NCBI RefSeq assembly: GCF_030253575.1
Contig: NC_080567.1
Location: 38,097,501 to 38,161,500, forward strand
Direction of reading: 5' to 3'
DNA length: 64,000 nucleotides
Origin: Rhododendron vialii
Lineage: Eukaryota > Streptophyta > Magnoliopsida > Ericales > Ericaceae
This document shows positions 48,328-63,992 of the stretch, in pieces. Within the stretch, counting starts at the first letter, position 1, and each line of letters starts with the position of its first letter. Made by a program: the position numbers and the translations under genes. The notes under the pieces are model-generated. The model saw only the letters and a list, made by a program, of their open reading frames with translations, searched no databases and was not told the origin of the DNA.

Positions 48328-49010
48328 TAATTACAAGGTTTGATGATTGATCATGCACTGTACGTATGTTTTTGTTGGGTTTTCTTATGAGCGGTAGTAG
48401 TCGTCAAACCACATGTACCAAAATGTCTATGTATATATTTTTCCATGCCTTCTTCGATCGTTAATGCGTCTGAAATTGCTCGAAAACAGAGGTAATTCGG
48501 TATAGGTGACCGGTGCTGCAGAAGTAGGTATAAGTGTGAATAGGGTTTATGGGTAACGTATCTTTCTGTATTCAAATTCCTGTCTTTTTGTAATATTAGA
48601 ATCGTGTACTTCAAAATTTTCATTATATGATGATAACTTTGTTGAAAGTAAGATATGGTATTGTGGAATTGATCAGGTCTAGGGTTCTTGTTTGATCGAT
48701 GAACCTAGTGGGGATGATAACTTTCTTGATTGTATTTCTAACCTTGAGAGTTTTTTCCAATATAATTTAGTGCTTCAATTACTCATGATAATTGTTGGTT
48801 GAAAGCAATAGTATCTAATTTGAGTGGTTCAAGGCAACTAGTGAGCCATTAGATTGATGGAGCCCATGACTGGCACGAGTGCTTGCTTTTCATTGAATAT
48901 TTGCCATGCTTTCATGATTAGCCCCTTTATTTGAAATTCGAAATGCCTATGATCAAGCGGTTAAACACTTCAAAATGGATAAAATTAACATTTTTTTTAC
49001 TACTATTATA
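48328..49010. other. Spacer downstream of the first small membrane protein gene
   Basis: This holds the 3' region of copy A and unremarkable sequence. The open frame on the minus strand at 48351-48623 has no family resemblance. Confidence 0.55.
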
Positions 49011-49217
49011 TGGCTTTGTTTGGTTAACATTTTAGTTTTAGTTTAATTTTTAATCGTTATTTTTTTTTTCAATCATTAATTTATTTCTTCAATTATTACT
49101 TTCTCATCTCTCTCTATCTCTCTCCAATCATTACTCATATTTTCAATCATTACTCTATTTTTTTCTCCACCCACTACCAAAATTAAACTGAACTAAATTC
49201 TCAACCAAATAAAACCA
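49011..49217. mobile_element. MITE with TTTGG-type inverted ends (copy 2)
   Basis: TGGCTTTGTTTGGTTAACAT and the reverse complement of the right end, TGGTTTTATTTGGTTGAGAA, are inverted repeats. The interior is the reverse complement of the 1244-1463 copy in its TAATGATTGGAGAGAGATAG part. Confidence 0.7.
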
Positions 49218-49605
49218 TTATACTTTCATTTGGAATCCAGTCTTCCTTTACTCTCTTTTGCTTAAAAGAAATCCCTCCTCTCTTTTTTTCACCAAAGACT
49301 CATTTTTTCCTCAATCAAAGTTCCTTCTTTCAGATCCCTCACAAGGGGAAAATTATTTTGCAACTCTACCACCGGCACACGCATCGCACAAGTGTGTGGA
49401 CCCATACAGTTAACGAGAGATTATTCATTTTTCTAGAACCCAAAACACAATTGTGAGATTATTCACTATTCCCTAACACCGTTCCACGACATAATTATGT
49501 GAATTCACACACTTGTGTAGTGCAAGAGGCCCCTGGAGCGGTGTCTGGAGAGTGAACAATGTTTCCTTGAAGAGGTGTAACAAAACATATAATAGAATAA
49601 TAGTA

Positions 49606-49846
49606 CTCTCTCCGTCTCATAATGTTTAGAATTTTCAGGAATGCGTGTCATTTTTAAATTGCATATATCTTTCAATCCATAATGTTTTAAGAAATTTTTT
49701 GAACTTTGCATAATAGAACAAATTAAACTCTATCAAACAAGATTCATATTGCTTATAAATAAAATATTATGGATTAAAAAGATATTGTTAATTTTTTCAT
49801 AAGGCTGGAATAGTGAAAGTGTCAAAACATTATGGGACGGAGGGAG
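49606..49846. mobile_element. Stowaway-type MITE (copy 1)
   Basis: The ends CTCTCTCCGTCTCATAATG and, reversed, CTCCCTCCGTCCCATAATG are the Stowaway terminal repeat, flanked by TA on both sides (49604-49605 and 49847-49848). It shares TATCAAACAAGATTCATATT with the copies at 50786 and 55260. These are non-autonomous relatives of Mariner. Confidence 0.92.
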
Positions 49847-49848
49847 TA

Positions 49849-50785
49849 ATAATTAGAGCAATGATAGACTAAAACCAAAAGTTAGACAAATTCCAAAAGG
49901 ATGATGATTATTATTAGTTTATATTTACTGAAAATGCTCCAGATTTTAAGCCTGACATCAACCAATAATACTAAAATAATAATGTTATTCAACCATAGGT
50001 GTTGACCCTTTATGGGTTCCAATGATGTTTGATAATGTAAAGTGGTGGGAACTCTCTGTCCACTGTGGTGGGGTCATAGCATGAGACGTTGAGTTAAATC
50101 TGACAACACCACTTACCCAATCTCTTCAAACCTAACCTCTGGCACCGTGGTCCAATAAGATTTCACCACGTGACCCCCATCACTAGAAGGAAGAGTTGTC
50201 AGCATGGCAGCCAGCAATGTTCGATTTGAAACTTGAAAAAGTTTTTTAGGATAATGAGTGAAAAAAAATAAAGATAAAAGAGTAATACTAATTTGTAAGA
50301 AAATTTATAAAGAATCGTGCACAGAGAGAAAATGTTAAGTCTAAAGTCCAAAACAAAGGGACCGGTGAGGGGAATAGTTGAGGCGCGGAAAGTTGCCCGG
50401 ACGGACCATAAAAAAAAAAAAAAAGGGAAAAAAGATTTCACCTTAAATTTTGTGGAAATTTCTGTGGTAGAAGTGAAGTGACTAAAATCAACGATGTCAT
50501 TTCATATACTTCGTTTTAATGGAAAATCATCGGATTAAATAGTGAAATCATCAGCTTAACGACCACGGTCCTTTTGTCTTTTCAATTAGCAGTGGTGTGT
50601 GGAAAAACTGAGGGAATGGAACGCGACATCTTACAATCATGTGTGGGGCTGTGAAACAGAGGAGTTATCCGAGCATGATTCGTTACATCGTAAACTATAA
50701 CACCTATTAAAGCTCGTTAATTTTAGTTTTCTGAGCTCGACTTCTAGCTTGGTTCATGATGAATTTGATGATAACTTGTTTGATA
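49849..50785. other. Spacer between two Stowaway elements
   Basis: No gene or named repeat is visible in this stretch. Confidence 0.55.
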
Positions 50786-51023
50786 CTCCCTCCGTCCCAA
50801 AATATTTGGTATTTTTCGATATTCGCGTCGTTCTTTAAACTCTTATATATCTCCCAATTTATGATATTTTTTATAATTTTGAAAACTTTGTATTATAGAT
50901 CTAATTGAGAACTATCAAACAAGATCTATATTGCATATTGTTGGAGATTCATATTAGAAGATACAAACGATTGAAAACTGACACAAATATCGAAAAAGTC
51001 CAAATAATATGGGACGGAGGGAG
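50786..51023. mobile_element. Stowaway-type MITE (copy 2)
   Basis: CTCCCTCCGTCCCAAAATAT and, reversed, CTCCCTCCGTCCCATATTAT close the element, with TA duplications at 50784-50785 and 51024-51025. The interior shares the TCTAATTGAGAACTATCAAA block with the other copies. Confidence 0.93.
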
Positions 51024-51025
51024 TA

Positions 51026-51507
51026 TTCGCTTGGAATACTACAATACAAAGGTGTTTTTGTTATGAAACTTCGTTAAGTATTTAAAGCCATGGGAACAAA
51101 ATTTAATTTAAACAAAATACGAGATTCAACTCGTAAATATTTATCTCACTTACGATTACGAGAAACGTGGATCCCTTACGATTACAAGAAATGCGGATCT
51201 TCACATTCGTATGTAAAACATAAGGTAACAAACTCTTTTATTCATATACCATATATTTAGTTTTCTAAACAAAAAAGATGTAAGATCAGAACACATAAGT
51301 TTTTCAACCTAATGATGTTTACCTAGCTGATAAGCGGGTGAATACAAAACGTTATCCTCACTTGTGATTGGTTAAAACAATGGGATAGTTCCCACTTAAA
51401 AGAGTGAACCCCATAGTGTTAGCCAATCGCAAATAAGAATAATCATTCACCCACCTATCAGGTAGGTAAACGCGCTTGTTTTGGAATTTCTTGGGCTAAT
51501 CTCACCT
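51026..51507. other. Spacer downstream of the second small membrane protein gene
   Basis: This holds the 3' side of copy B. An imperfect inverted repeat lies at about 51335-51470 (ACCTAGCTGATAAGCGGGTG against CACCTATCAGGTAGGT), possibly a small MITE. Confidence 0.5.
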
Positions 51508-51909
51508 TCATGTGGATCCAAACCACTTAGAATGAAACGAGGACTGGTAAGAAACCAACAACAAAAGCACCACCACCAAGATGGCAACACCCCAAGGTGA
51601 GCCCCCACTTTGTTGGGCCGGGCCATGCTCGGGTCGCAAAGCCCGTAAGCCGAACCTCAAACTGGTTAATGCTGGAAGAACGACGAAGATGAGCAATACA
51701 GGCAGCATAACGAGGAACAGATGAAAGTTGACCATGGTGTGTTGCATCTGTGCCTTGTAGTTTGTATATTGGGAGAGTGACAGCAAGAAGATGACAATGG
51801 CGAAAACGGCTAGCAGCGGGAGCGGTGGGGTGGAGACGGAGGTCAGAGTCTGAATTGTCCACCCCTGTTTCCACTCTGGACCTCTCCTCTTTGGGTACAA
51901 CCATTCCAT
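51508..51909 (-). CDS. Small plant transmembrane protein (copy B, 133 residues)
   Basis: A single-exon gene on the opposite strand to copy A (47926-48327), converging with it, of identical length. The N-terminus is hydrophilic (MEWLYPKRRGPEWKQGW). Helices lie at about residues 30-46 (PLLAVFAIVIFLLSLSQY), 63-80 (FLVMLPVLLIFVVLPALT) and 105-120 (WGVAILVVVLLLLVSYQS). The second linker holds Arg/Gly residues (RFGLRALRPEHG). The shared SPWGVA...LLLLVSYQSSF end shows common descent with copy A, but the rest has diverged greatly, so the duplication is old. A TATATAAA box lies upstream. The adjacency to plastid TPI seems to exist in Arabidopsis too, from memory. Function unknown. Confidence 0.85.
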   Translation of the reverse strand: MEWLYPKRRGPEWKQGWTIQTLTSVSTPPLPLLAVFAIVIFLLSLSQYTNYKAQMQHTMVNFHLFLVMLPVLLIFVVLPALTSLRFGLRALRPEHGPAQQSGGSPWGVAILVVVLLLLVSYQSSFHSKWFGST

Positions 51910-51944
51910 CTCTGATCTCTCTCTCTATAGTTGTCCATTAATGG

Positions 51945-51952
51945 TTTATATA
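51945..51952 (-). promoter_or_regulatory. Candidate TATA box of small membrane protein copy B
   Basis: TATATAAA on the minus strand, 36 bp upstream of the ATG (51909), reads through a CT/GA-rich leader. The short distance implies a very short leader or another start. Confidence 0.5.
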
Positions 51953-52853
51953 AGTGATGATATATAGGCTGGGTTGGCTTTACGATCATGGGTGACTTTA
52001 GCATATATGCTTTGAGTATGGATTCCTCCTAACCTACTTTATTTTGTACTAATGCCTACTCAAGAAGCTGATTCCTCTATATCGGAAACTTTTGGTTTGT
52101 TCCCTGAAGATAGTAGAGGCTTGAGTAAACAGGACGAGAGTATCACTGCCATAAAGTATACAAAAACCAAACTAAGCCTTTCCTATAACCATAATGGAAA
52201 TATGAAGGAAAACCCAAGAGAATTGCTCACATGATCAATTTACCAATCTATCCATCCAAATTAGCAACAAATTAATGAAAGCACTCGGGCAATTAGCCGA
52301 CCCTTCCTACTTCAAAAACATAGTCAAAAAACTAATCTCTGAATAGAAGCTTTGACAAGCTTGTGGATTGATACTAAACCATTATGCAAGGTCAGGTGGG
52401 AAAAGGGTTTTCGATACGAAGCCAAGCCAAGTGGATGAATGCCGGATAAAAGTTCGGGGTAAAACAAGTGTCAGGCTTAAAACAAGATCATACTCCATAA
52501 TCCACAGTAAAGAGTCCACTTGTAAAGTATGAGTATGACACAAACCATGTTCATAGATGCTAAAAACATGCGGTGCCTAATTTTCTTATTCTCATGGGGA
52601 ATCAGCCAAGTATCAAACTTGATCATATATGCCAACCAGTTGACATTATTCTCTACAACTAAACCCTTGTAGTTCAAACAGTATGAAGCAATCAAATGAT
52701 ACTGAAGTTTCTTATTTTTCCAATCTTTATGCAGGGCAAAAATGTGAAATGATCAAAATCCCACCTAACTGAACTAGCTCATAAGTGTATCGCGTGATGC
52801 TCTCATCCACCTAAGCCATTTACTTGCCGAGCTGCCGAAAACACCATGAGTGA
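51953..52853. other. Spacer between copy B and TPI
   Basis: This holds the copy B promoter and the TPI 3' region. No other gene or repeat was recognised. Confidence 0.55.
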
Positions 52854-57477
<4,624 letters not shown>

Positions 57478-57519
57478 TGTAGCAGATAGGTTCTCCACTC
57501 CTGTAACTGTTTGAACCCA

Positions 57520-57587
57520 CTCTCTCTCTCTCTCTCTCTCTCTCCCCAACTGCCCACGCCTCTGTGTGTGTGTGTGTGTGTGTGTGG
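57520..57587. repeat. (CT)n and (GT)n microsatellites in the TPI leader
   Basis: CT repeats at 57520-57544 read as a GA tract in the TPI leader, ending 43 bp before the ATG. A GT run follows at 57562-57587. Confidence 0.92.
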
Positions 57588-58897
57588 TCTGAAGCTTTAG
57601 CTGAAATATGTGGCGATGTGATTAAGGTAACTACCAACCATGAAGAGGTTTGGGGTGCGTGAATGCCACTCCTGTATTACTCAAGTTATGCTATGATTGG
57701 ATATCCATAATTTAAAATTAAATAGGAATTACATCATTCAGAATTAAACTTCTGGCAATAATCTATTTTAATGTTTGGGCTAATTTTGAGAATCTTTTAG
57801 AATCAATAACTTTGTTTTCCTATATGAATCGAGTCAGGAATCTGGTATTATAATAAGAAAGAAAAAGTAATTAAATTCTTAATTGAATAATTAGAAGTCA
57901 CTTCTTTTCTTCCAATCTGTTTAAAACGTACGAATCTTGACATAACGTTCTTATTTGTCTTCAAGATTTTTCTACCATCCAAAATAAGTCTAATGATTTT
58001 TTTATATTGACCACTGACTATTGTATTTGCACTGATCGATTAATTCATGTTGTCATATGATATTTATCATATAATATTAGTCAATAAGTAACTTGTAATT
58101 GACATAAGATAGGTATATAATGTCTAATAAAATGTGAAATTTTTTTTTGATAGCACAAAAGTTTGATTATTTTTGAATTGTATTTAAACCCATTTTCAAA
58201 TAAAATACTGTGAGATTAAAATATGTAAAAGACCAGAGTTAAAATTACTCACAACAAATTTTCAACAATAAAGATATTTTGAGGGAGAGACCGAGAGATT
58301 GATTAAATCAATTTACAATGCAATGACAACAATTTTATTTATTATCAATTTATCATTATTACTACTATTATGGTATTGACAGACAAAGATGATGTCAAAA
58401 GAAGTTAAAGAAATAAGAAAAAAAATTGTATGCATAGAGCATAGTGAACAACACGAGCGGTAGTGGGGGTGGGGCTGGCAGTTCTTCTTCCTTCGAAAAT
58501 ATCAGGAACATTGTCTCATCCGTTCCAACAACCATAAAAACTGCGACCCGCTGCCAAACAAGCCCTATACGTCGTCGTCTGCGTCGTTACTTCCCAAGTC
58601 ACATGATACACGGGCAGGTGCGCGAGCATGATAATATTTTTCAAAAATCTCTTAAACAATTAAAATCTGTGAGTGCAAAAACTAAGGCAAAATGAGAATT
58701 AAGAGCAAGAGTAAAGACTATTTTAAAGAATTATATTTTTAAAATGAGGAGATTGATTTTAGCATTCAAAAAATTACTATGCTCCGAAAGTAGAGTGTCA
58801 ATATCAATCTTTTGGAGCACGAAAATCAAAATCATTTTAATGATTCTTTTTGCAGATAATAATACAACCAAACTCATCCATCGAAAAGCAGATGTGG
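57588..58897. other. Spacer upstream of TPI
   Basis: AT-rich for the most part. A Gly/Ser-coding stretch at 58444-58695 (+), starting NNTSGSGGGAGSSSSFENIR, has no recognised family or clear start codon and may be a gene fragment. Confidence 0.4.
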
Positions 58898-59124
58898 ATG
58901 TAGTGGTGGCGGGCTCAGTGGGAAGTCCGTGTCCATCTAGCACCTGCTCGGTACATTCAAGCCGTCCAATATATTTTTAGACGGCTCAAATTGAAACTTT
59001 CTCTTTCCTATCACCCAAATACTTTATCTCTTATTTTTCTCTTTCCAAATTTAAGCCGTCCAAAAACGCAATGAACAACTCAAATCCATCGAACGGACAC
59101 CACGTAGTACCCATCCGCCACTGA
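58898..59124. mobile_element. Possible MITE with GTGGCGG ends
   Basis: TGGTGGCGGGCTCAGTGGGA on the left and the reverse complement of the right end (CAGTGGCGGATGGGTACTAC) are loosely inverted, both followed by a GTGTCC block. The interior has two AAGCCGTCCAA motifs. The similarity is weak. Confidence 0.35.
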
Positions 59125-60395
59125 AAAAATTTCCCAGTTGAGGAGAGGACTAGCTAGGTTGACCAGAGGAGGTAGATTTCCACCCAACTTAATGGATGGT
59201 CTCGTGAAAGCATCAGAGTCGTTTGATTGGTTGGTAACAAATTATTCACCTAACCGTTGTTTGTTTATTTCAACCTTGCTACAGCCCGACCATCACACGG
59301 GGCTCGCTTCGGGCAGTGCACGGATAATCCAATCCGTTTGATAAATTTTCAAAGAAAAAAAAATCGAGTGAGCCACTTGAAAAATCAACTCAATTCAATA
59401 TTATAGGTGCTCGATCTAATTTTTCAATTATTCATCAAAATTACAATATCCAATTTTTCATTCAAATTATAGAATCTACCCATGCGGGACCCGGAGTGGA
59501 TTCCATGTGATGGTCGGTGCCTTTAGGATTTCTATTTTTTTATAGACGGCCAAAGGTGTTAGGGTCAGCTTACACCCATTTCGACTATTCTCTTCTCCGG
59601 TCTGATCAAAAACAAACCATCCACGCAGGCACTAAAAGATTTACAAGAGATTTTTCTCTTTCGATCTAAACCAAAGAGTTTGTCAAGATTCAAACTCAAA
59701 ATGTCTGGATAACCGTTGATAGCTCCTTGTACTTTGGTTGACAGTGTTAATTCGTTCTTAGTCCACAAGAAGAAAATTTAGTTGGTTCATATTTATGAGT
59801 GTTTCATTTGCCATGTTTGTATCAATTCAAATGTCACAACTTACGACTTTTTCAAACAGAGAGCTGCGTAAGTTTTTTCGTCCTACTTTTCTTCGCATAT
59901 TTTGGGTTTAATAATTCATATTTCAATTTATCTTTCAAAAGCTTCGTTTTGATGCCTTTTTTCCATTACTTTTCATTGAATGTTTGGTCCTATTTTGATG
60001 CGCTCTTATTAGCATTTGAAGATGGAGTATTTATAGTATCATCATGCAAGTGAAAGTAAATTGAACTACTCAAACCAAAGTTCTCGAACCAAAAAAATAT
60101 GTAAAAAAGTAAAATTGAAATAGGAACGACGAATCATTTGCAAATAAAGGACTCCATGGTAGCGAAAAAAGAGAAATTGTAACGCGACTGTACTTGGTGT
60201 CATCAAAATGAGACTCATTCGGTTAAGTGAGACTAAACTAACCAAGTGACAAACCGGCTACCACAAACAGAGTGAGATTTTCACTTAGGCGGTATGTTGT
60301 CTTGCATTGTCATTGTCAGATTCAATATTTACACGCTTCTTACATACTAGTATCAAACAGGCATATGTAGGGCCGCAAATGACTATAGGTATATG
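59125..60395. other. Gene-free spacer
   Basis: Mixed sequence without a recognised gene. A doubled GTARGGCCGCAAA motif at 60367 and 60395 looks like an extra copy of the left end of the next element. Confidence 0.5.
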
Positions 60396-60679
60396 TAAGG
60401 CCGCAAACCAATTGAGCTGCTCTCAAAGCTCAGCTCATTAAGGGCCAAATTCGGCTTGCTCATTTAATACTTGAGCCAAGCTCAAGCTCGAGTTTTAGGA
60501 TCGCGTAGTAAACGAGTCGAAACTCAGCAATCTAGAGCTTGGCTCGACTAGTTTATAGAGGACTTAATTAGTAAATGAAATGGGCTCGGCTCATTTTTGA
60601 GCTTAAGTTTTAGGCTCGTTTAGTAAACAAGCCGAGCTCGAAGAACTACAAAGCTTGACTCGGTTCGTTTGCACTCCTA
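60396..60679. mobile_element. hAT-like non-autonomous element with 8-bp target duplication
   Basis: GGTATATG lies exactly on both sides (60388-60395 and 60680-60687). The ends TAAGGCCGCAAACCAATTG and, reversed, TAGGAGTGCAAACGAACCG are inverted repeats of the plant family with a GCAAACGAGCC terminus. The interior is full of GCTCGAGCTCGGCTC-like repeats. An 8-bp duplication is the hAT signature. Confidence 0.85.
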
Positions 60680-60687
60680 GGTATATG

Positions 60688-61700
60688 AGATGCTAGGCAC
60701 ATGAGATCAGATTAACCACCCCATGTTTGTCATTCTCTGAGCACATTTACGTCAACCACACCAAAAAGACAAAGCGGTATCCACAATTGGCATGGATTCT
60801 GGTTGAAGCCCATGATTGTGGTGGAGTTGATGGTGGCCACCAGACGCTTGCTTAAGAATATCTTCATCCCCCAACGTTCGTCATCCTCAAGAAGACGAGG
60901 ACCCCACGCAATGGATTCAATTAATGGCACATGACATGATCTTTATCTTGTCCAACAGAACAGATAACATAGCTGCAATGGGGCCATATCCAGGCACAGC
61001 CATTAAACCCAAACCTATGGAAACGGTGTCATCCGAGGCATTCTGTGAAACAAAACCACAAAAGATGAAAAACCAAAACTATCCCAACACTTTACAGAAA
61101 AATCGAAGTTTTGGGTGGGACTCTCGAGCATTTCCAGCAAGATCAGTCAGATTTTATCGCTTGTTTGTGCATAACGCCTCAGTCAATTGAATATCTACTC
61201 AAAACGTAGCAGGAATTCCGCAAAAGAAAATTACCTTCGTCAAATATCAAGACTACCATTTATACCAATATCCATGAATCCAAGGTGCAATAGATTAGAA
61301 GAGATATATATAACCTCATTAATACGTCTTTTATGCAAATAAAGGGTCATAATTTTCCACAAACTTGCAATGAAATAATAACTAATATATCTAAGATACA
61401 AAGATTATGAAATACTACCCGGCCAACCTTTGCTTCAGTGCAACAATTAATTTTTAACGTACGGCACCACTAAAAACAACTACAAGCTATTTCTCCACCC
61501 GTAAATGAAGATGATAAAGCATTACACCTAGCTGGTAGCCTTGCAGCCCATGCCCTTGGAGCATCACGACTGGAAATAACAAATTCCATTGTCACACACA
61601 GCACAAGGAGTCTGCTACTGTTCTATTTGAGTTGGGCAAGTGGAGTAAAAAAGATGCAGAAAAAGGAGATACAACCCGGGTTTTCACTTTATCCCCTTGA
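60688..61700. other. Spacer with open but unrecognised sequence
   Basis: A fairly long open minus-strand frame at 60730-60930 (with IAWGPRLLEDDERWGMKIF) has no matching family. It may be part of a decayed gene or the 3' region of the next gene. Nothing else was recognised. Confidence 0.4.
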
Positions 61701-61859
61701 TCAGTAATTGGAGTTCTGACCACCAGCTACACCATTTGATGAGCTATCATGTGCACTACGATGACGAAACCTAGCTACTTGAGGAGCTCTCATCTGTGAT
61801 GCTGTACGTTTTCCTTCCTCTGCAATTTCTTGGATTGCCACGGTCCAGATAAATACATC
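61701..61859 (-). CDS. Last exon of an unrecognised protein gene
   Basis: A splice acceptor (TTTGCAG) at 61860 precedes an open 53-codon stretch that ends at TGA 61701-61703. It reads DVFIWTVAIQEIAEEGKRTA, then SQMRAPQVARFRHRSAHDSS and SNGVAGGQNSNY. The hydrophilic, Ser/Asn/Gly-rich end and codon-like composition look like a real C-terminus. The preceding exons should lie to the right on this strand; I could not find them in the 2.1 kb available, so they may be beyond the window or the gene may be broken. I do not recognise the family. Confidence 0.4.
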   Translation of the reverse strand, partial: DVFIWTVAIQEIAEEGKRTASQMRAPQVARFRHRSAHDSSSNGVAGGQNSNY

Positions 61860-62994
61860 CTGCAAATAATTTATGTATGCCAACCACATCAAGCAAAGCC
61901 ATTGCTCGCTAATTCCTTACTTTTTTCCCTCCTCTTCTACTTCTCTTTGCCACATGGGGACTGTTCCAACAAGTCTGTCCCCTGCAAGGCTACAAGTGAA
62001 GTAAACATACAATACTCTAACTTCATCTGCTGTCGATCCATGTGTCTTGAGCTCGTCATGACATCATTAGAGGCCTCACTTTTACTTCTTTCACCCTTGC
62101 TTTTCCCTCGAGTTCATGACGACCATATGCCTTGTTTATCCAATTCCGTTTGCTTGGAAAGTGTAACCTTCTGCCCCGCTGCATGGGTGGAGATAGATAC
62201 TGGGTGGAATATTGTTGTTCCATACTGGTATTAGGAGTTACCTATGGAACAAAAGTTGACCAACGGTTGGGGATAACACTAGGATTGATTCCCAATGAAG
62301 GGAAAATCATATCAAATTCGATCTAGTGTGCACGAATATCAGCCAAATTTTAATCAAGAAGGTATAAGAGGAAGAAGGCACCAAACACTGAATTTAAGGA
62401 AGATCTAACGTACAAAACATTCCCACTGCCGTATGAAACATAGTTTGGATTTGAATCTACTATATATGTTGTTAATTGAAAAGCAACTACTAAGCAACTA
62501 TGCTAGACTGGACAGATAAAACAAAAAGCACTTATTATAAGTACTGATCGGCTGGAAATGGCATCATTACCACGGCTACTTTGGGCCGAGGGTGGTATCA
62601 GATAATGGCAAGATTGCTATCTATCTACCTAATAAAATATATCTATCTACCTAATAAAATACAAGAGTGTAAGGGTGTGAGGACCACACAAACATAAATT
62701 GAAAGAAGGGTTGAGATTCATTTGATCTAAGGGTTGATATGTACTTTCCAACTCTCTTAAGAAAACACCCACACTCTTACAAATATATTACAAAAATGCC
62801 ATCGATTCTTTTTACCCACTGCTTGGTTTCTGGCGTTGGCATAAAAAAATAAAAATATATTACAAAAATGTCCGTGCCTACAACACTATGGTGCGTAGTG
62901 CCGTAGGCACGTGCAAGCACTAGTAGTGTACATAATACAAGGGTGTACAGCCCATTCATACTTAACAAAAGACAAGGGTGTTGCAATGGTTGAG
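61860..62994. other. Spacer or intron upstream of the unrecognised exon
   Basis: No convincing exon or repeat was recognised. A short doubled CTATCTACCTAATAAAATA unit lies at about 62620-62660. The open frames here look spurious. Confidence 0.45.
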
Positions 62995-63682
62995 TAGGGT
63001 TGGCAATGGGGCGGGTAGGAGGTAGATACCACTATTTCCGTTCCCGATCCCTGAATCCAAATCCATCCCCATCCCCTCCCCGATCCCCACCGGGAAATTA
63101 TTTTTACCCTCCATCCCCGCCCCAAACGGGGAACGGGGATCCCCGTGGGGAATCAGGGATCTAACTGGAGCCACAGACAAAATCGGTATTCTTAATCCGG
63201 TATCCCTCCTGCAGCAAGACGCCAAGAACAAACAACACACGCAAAACTCTTTAAAGCTTAGTTTCTTAGTCTCTCAACACAACGATATTTCATGAGTTTC
63301 CGACGTGAACAATATTTATCTGACTAGAACTATCGATTTGAGCTCTTTTTTCTACTAATCTTCTATCCATGGTAAGTGAATTCAATTACTTCTATGTTAA
63401 TTGACAGTGAGATTTAGTTTCTTTCTTTCTTCCTCACTTATGTATATATAGTACTCCTATATAATTTTCATTTATGTATATAACTTATTTATTATATATA
63501 TATATACACAAACGGGGCGGGGCGGGGCGGGGACAGACTCATACCCATCCCTTATTTTTTTTTTAAAATTATCCTCATCCCCTACCCGATCCCCGAAAAA
63601 TCCCCGAATCTCCAATCCATTTGGGTTGGGGCGGGGCGGGGCGGGGCGGGGCGGGGCGGGGCGGCCGGGATTGCCATCCCTA
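62995..63682. mobile_element. hAT-like non-autonomous element with perfect 8-bp target duplication
   Basis: TGGTTGAG lies exactly on both sides (62987-62994 and 63683-63690). The ends TAGGGTTGGCAATGGGGCGG and, reversed, TAGGGATGGCAATCCCGGCC are inverted repeats. The interior holds GATCCCCG-rich stretches and GGGGC pentamer arrays at 63513-63532 and 63627-63662. No transposase is inside. Perfect duplications argue for a recent insertion. Confidence 0.92.
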
Positions 63683-63721
63683 TGGTTGAGATTACTTTGA
63701 TCCAATGATTTAGACTTATTC

Positions 63722-63908
63722 TGTAACACCCTTTTTAATTGAGGTGCTTAAATGTTATATTTAATAACCTAAAGGGCTAAAGTGCAATTTTTTTTAAAAT
63801 TTGTGCATGTGTGCCGTGTGTGTGTGCTGATGTGTTATGTGTGTGAGGGTTTCTTTAAAACAAAGAAAAGAGAAAGAATAAAAGAAAGAAAACCCATCTT
63901 GTTCCAAC

Positions 63909-63992
<84 letters not shown>

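Noticed and set aside
58444-58695. Gly/Ser-rich coding fragment
   Set aside because: No start codon context, no splice partners and no known family; could be chance.
60730-61190. Open frames on both strands as possible genes
   Set aside because: No recognised domain, no supported splice sites and no start context; kept only as a spacer note.
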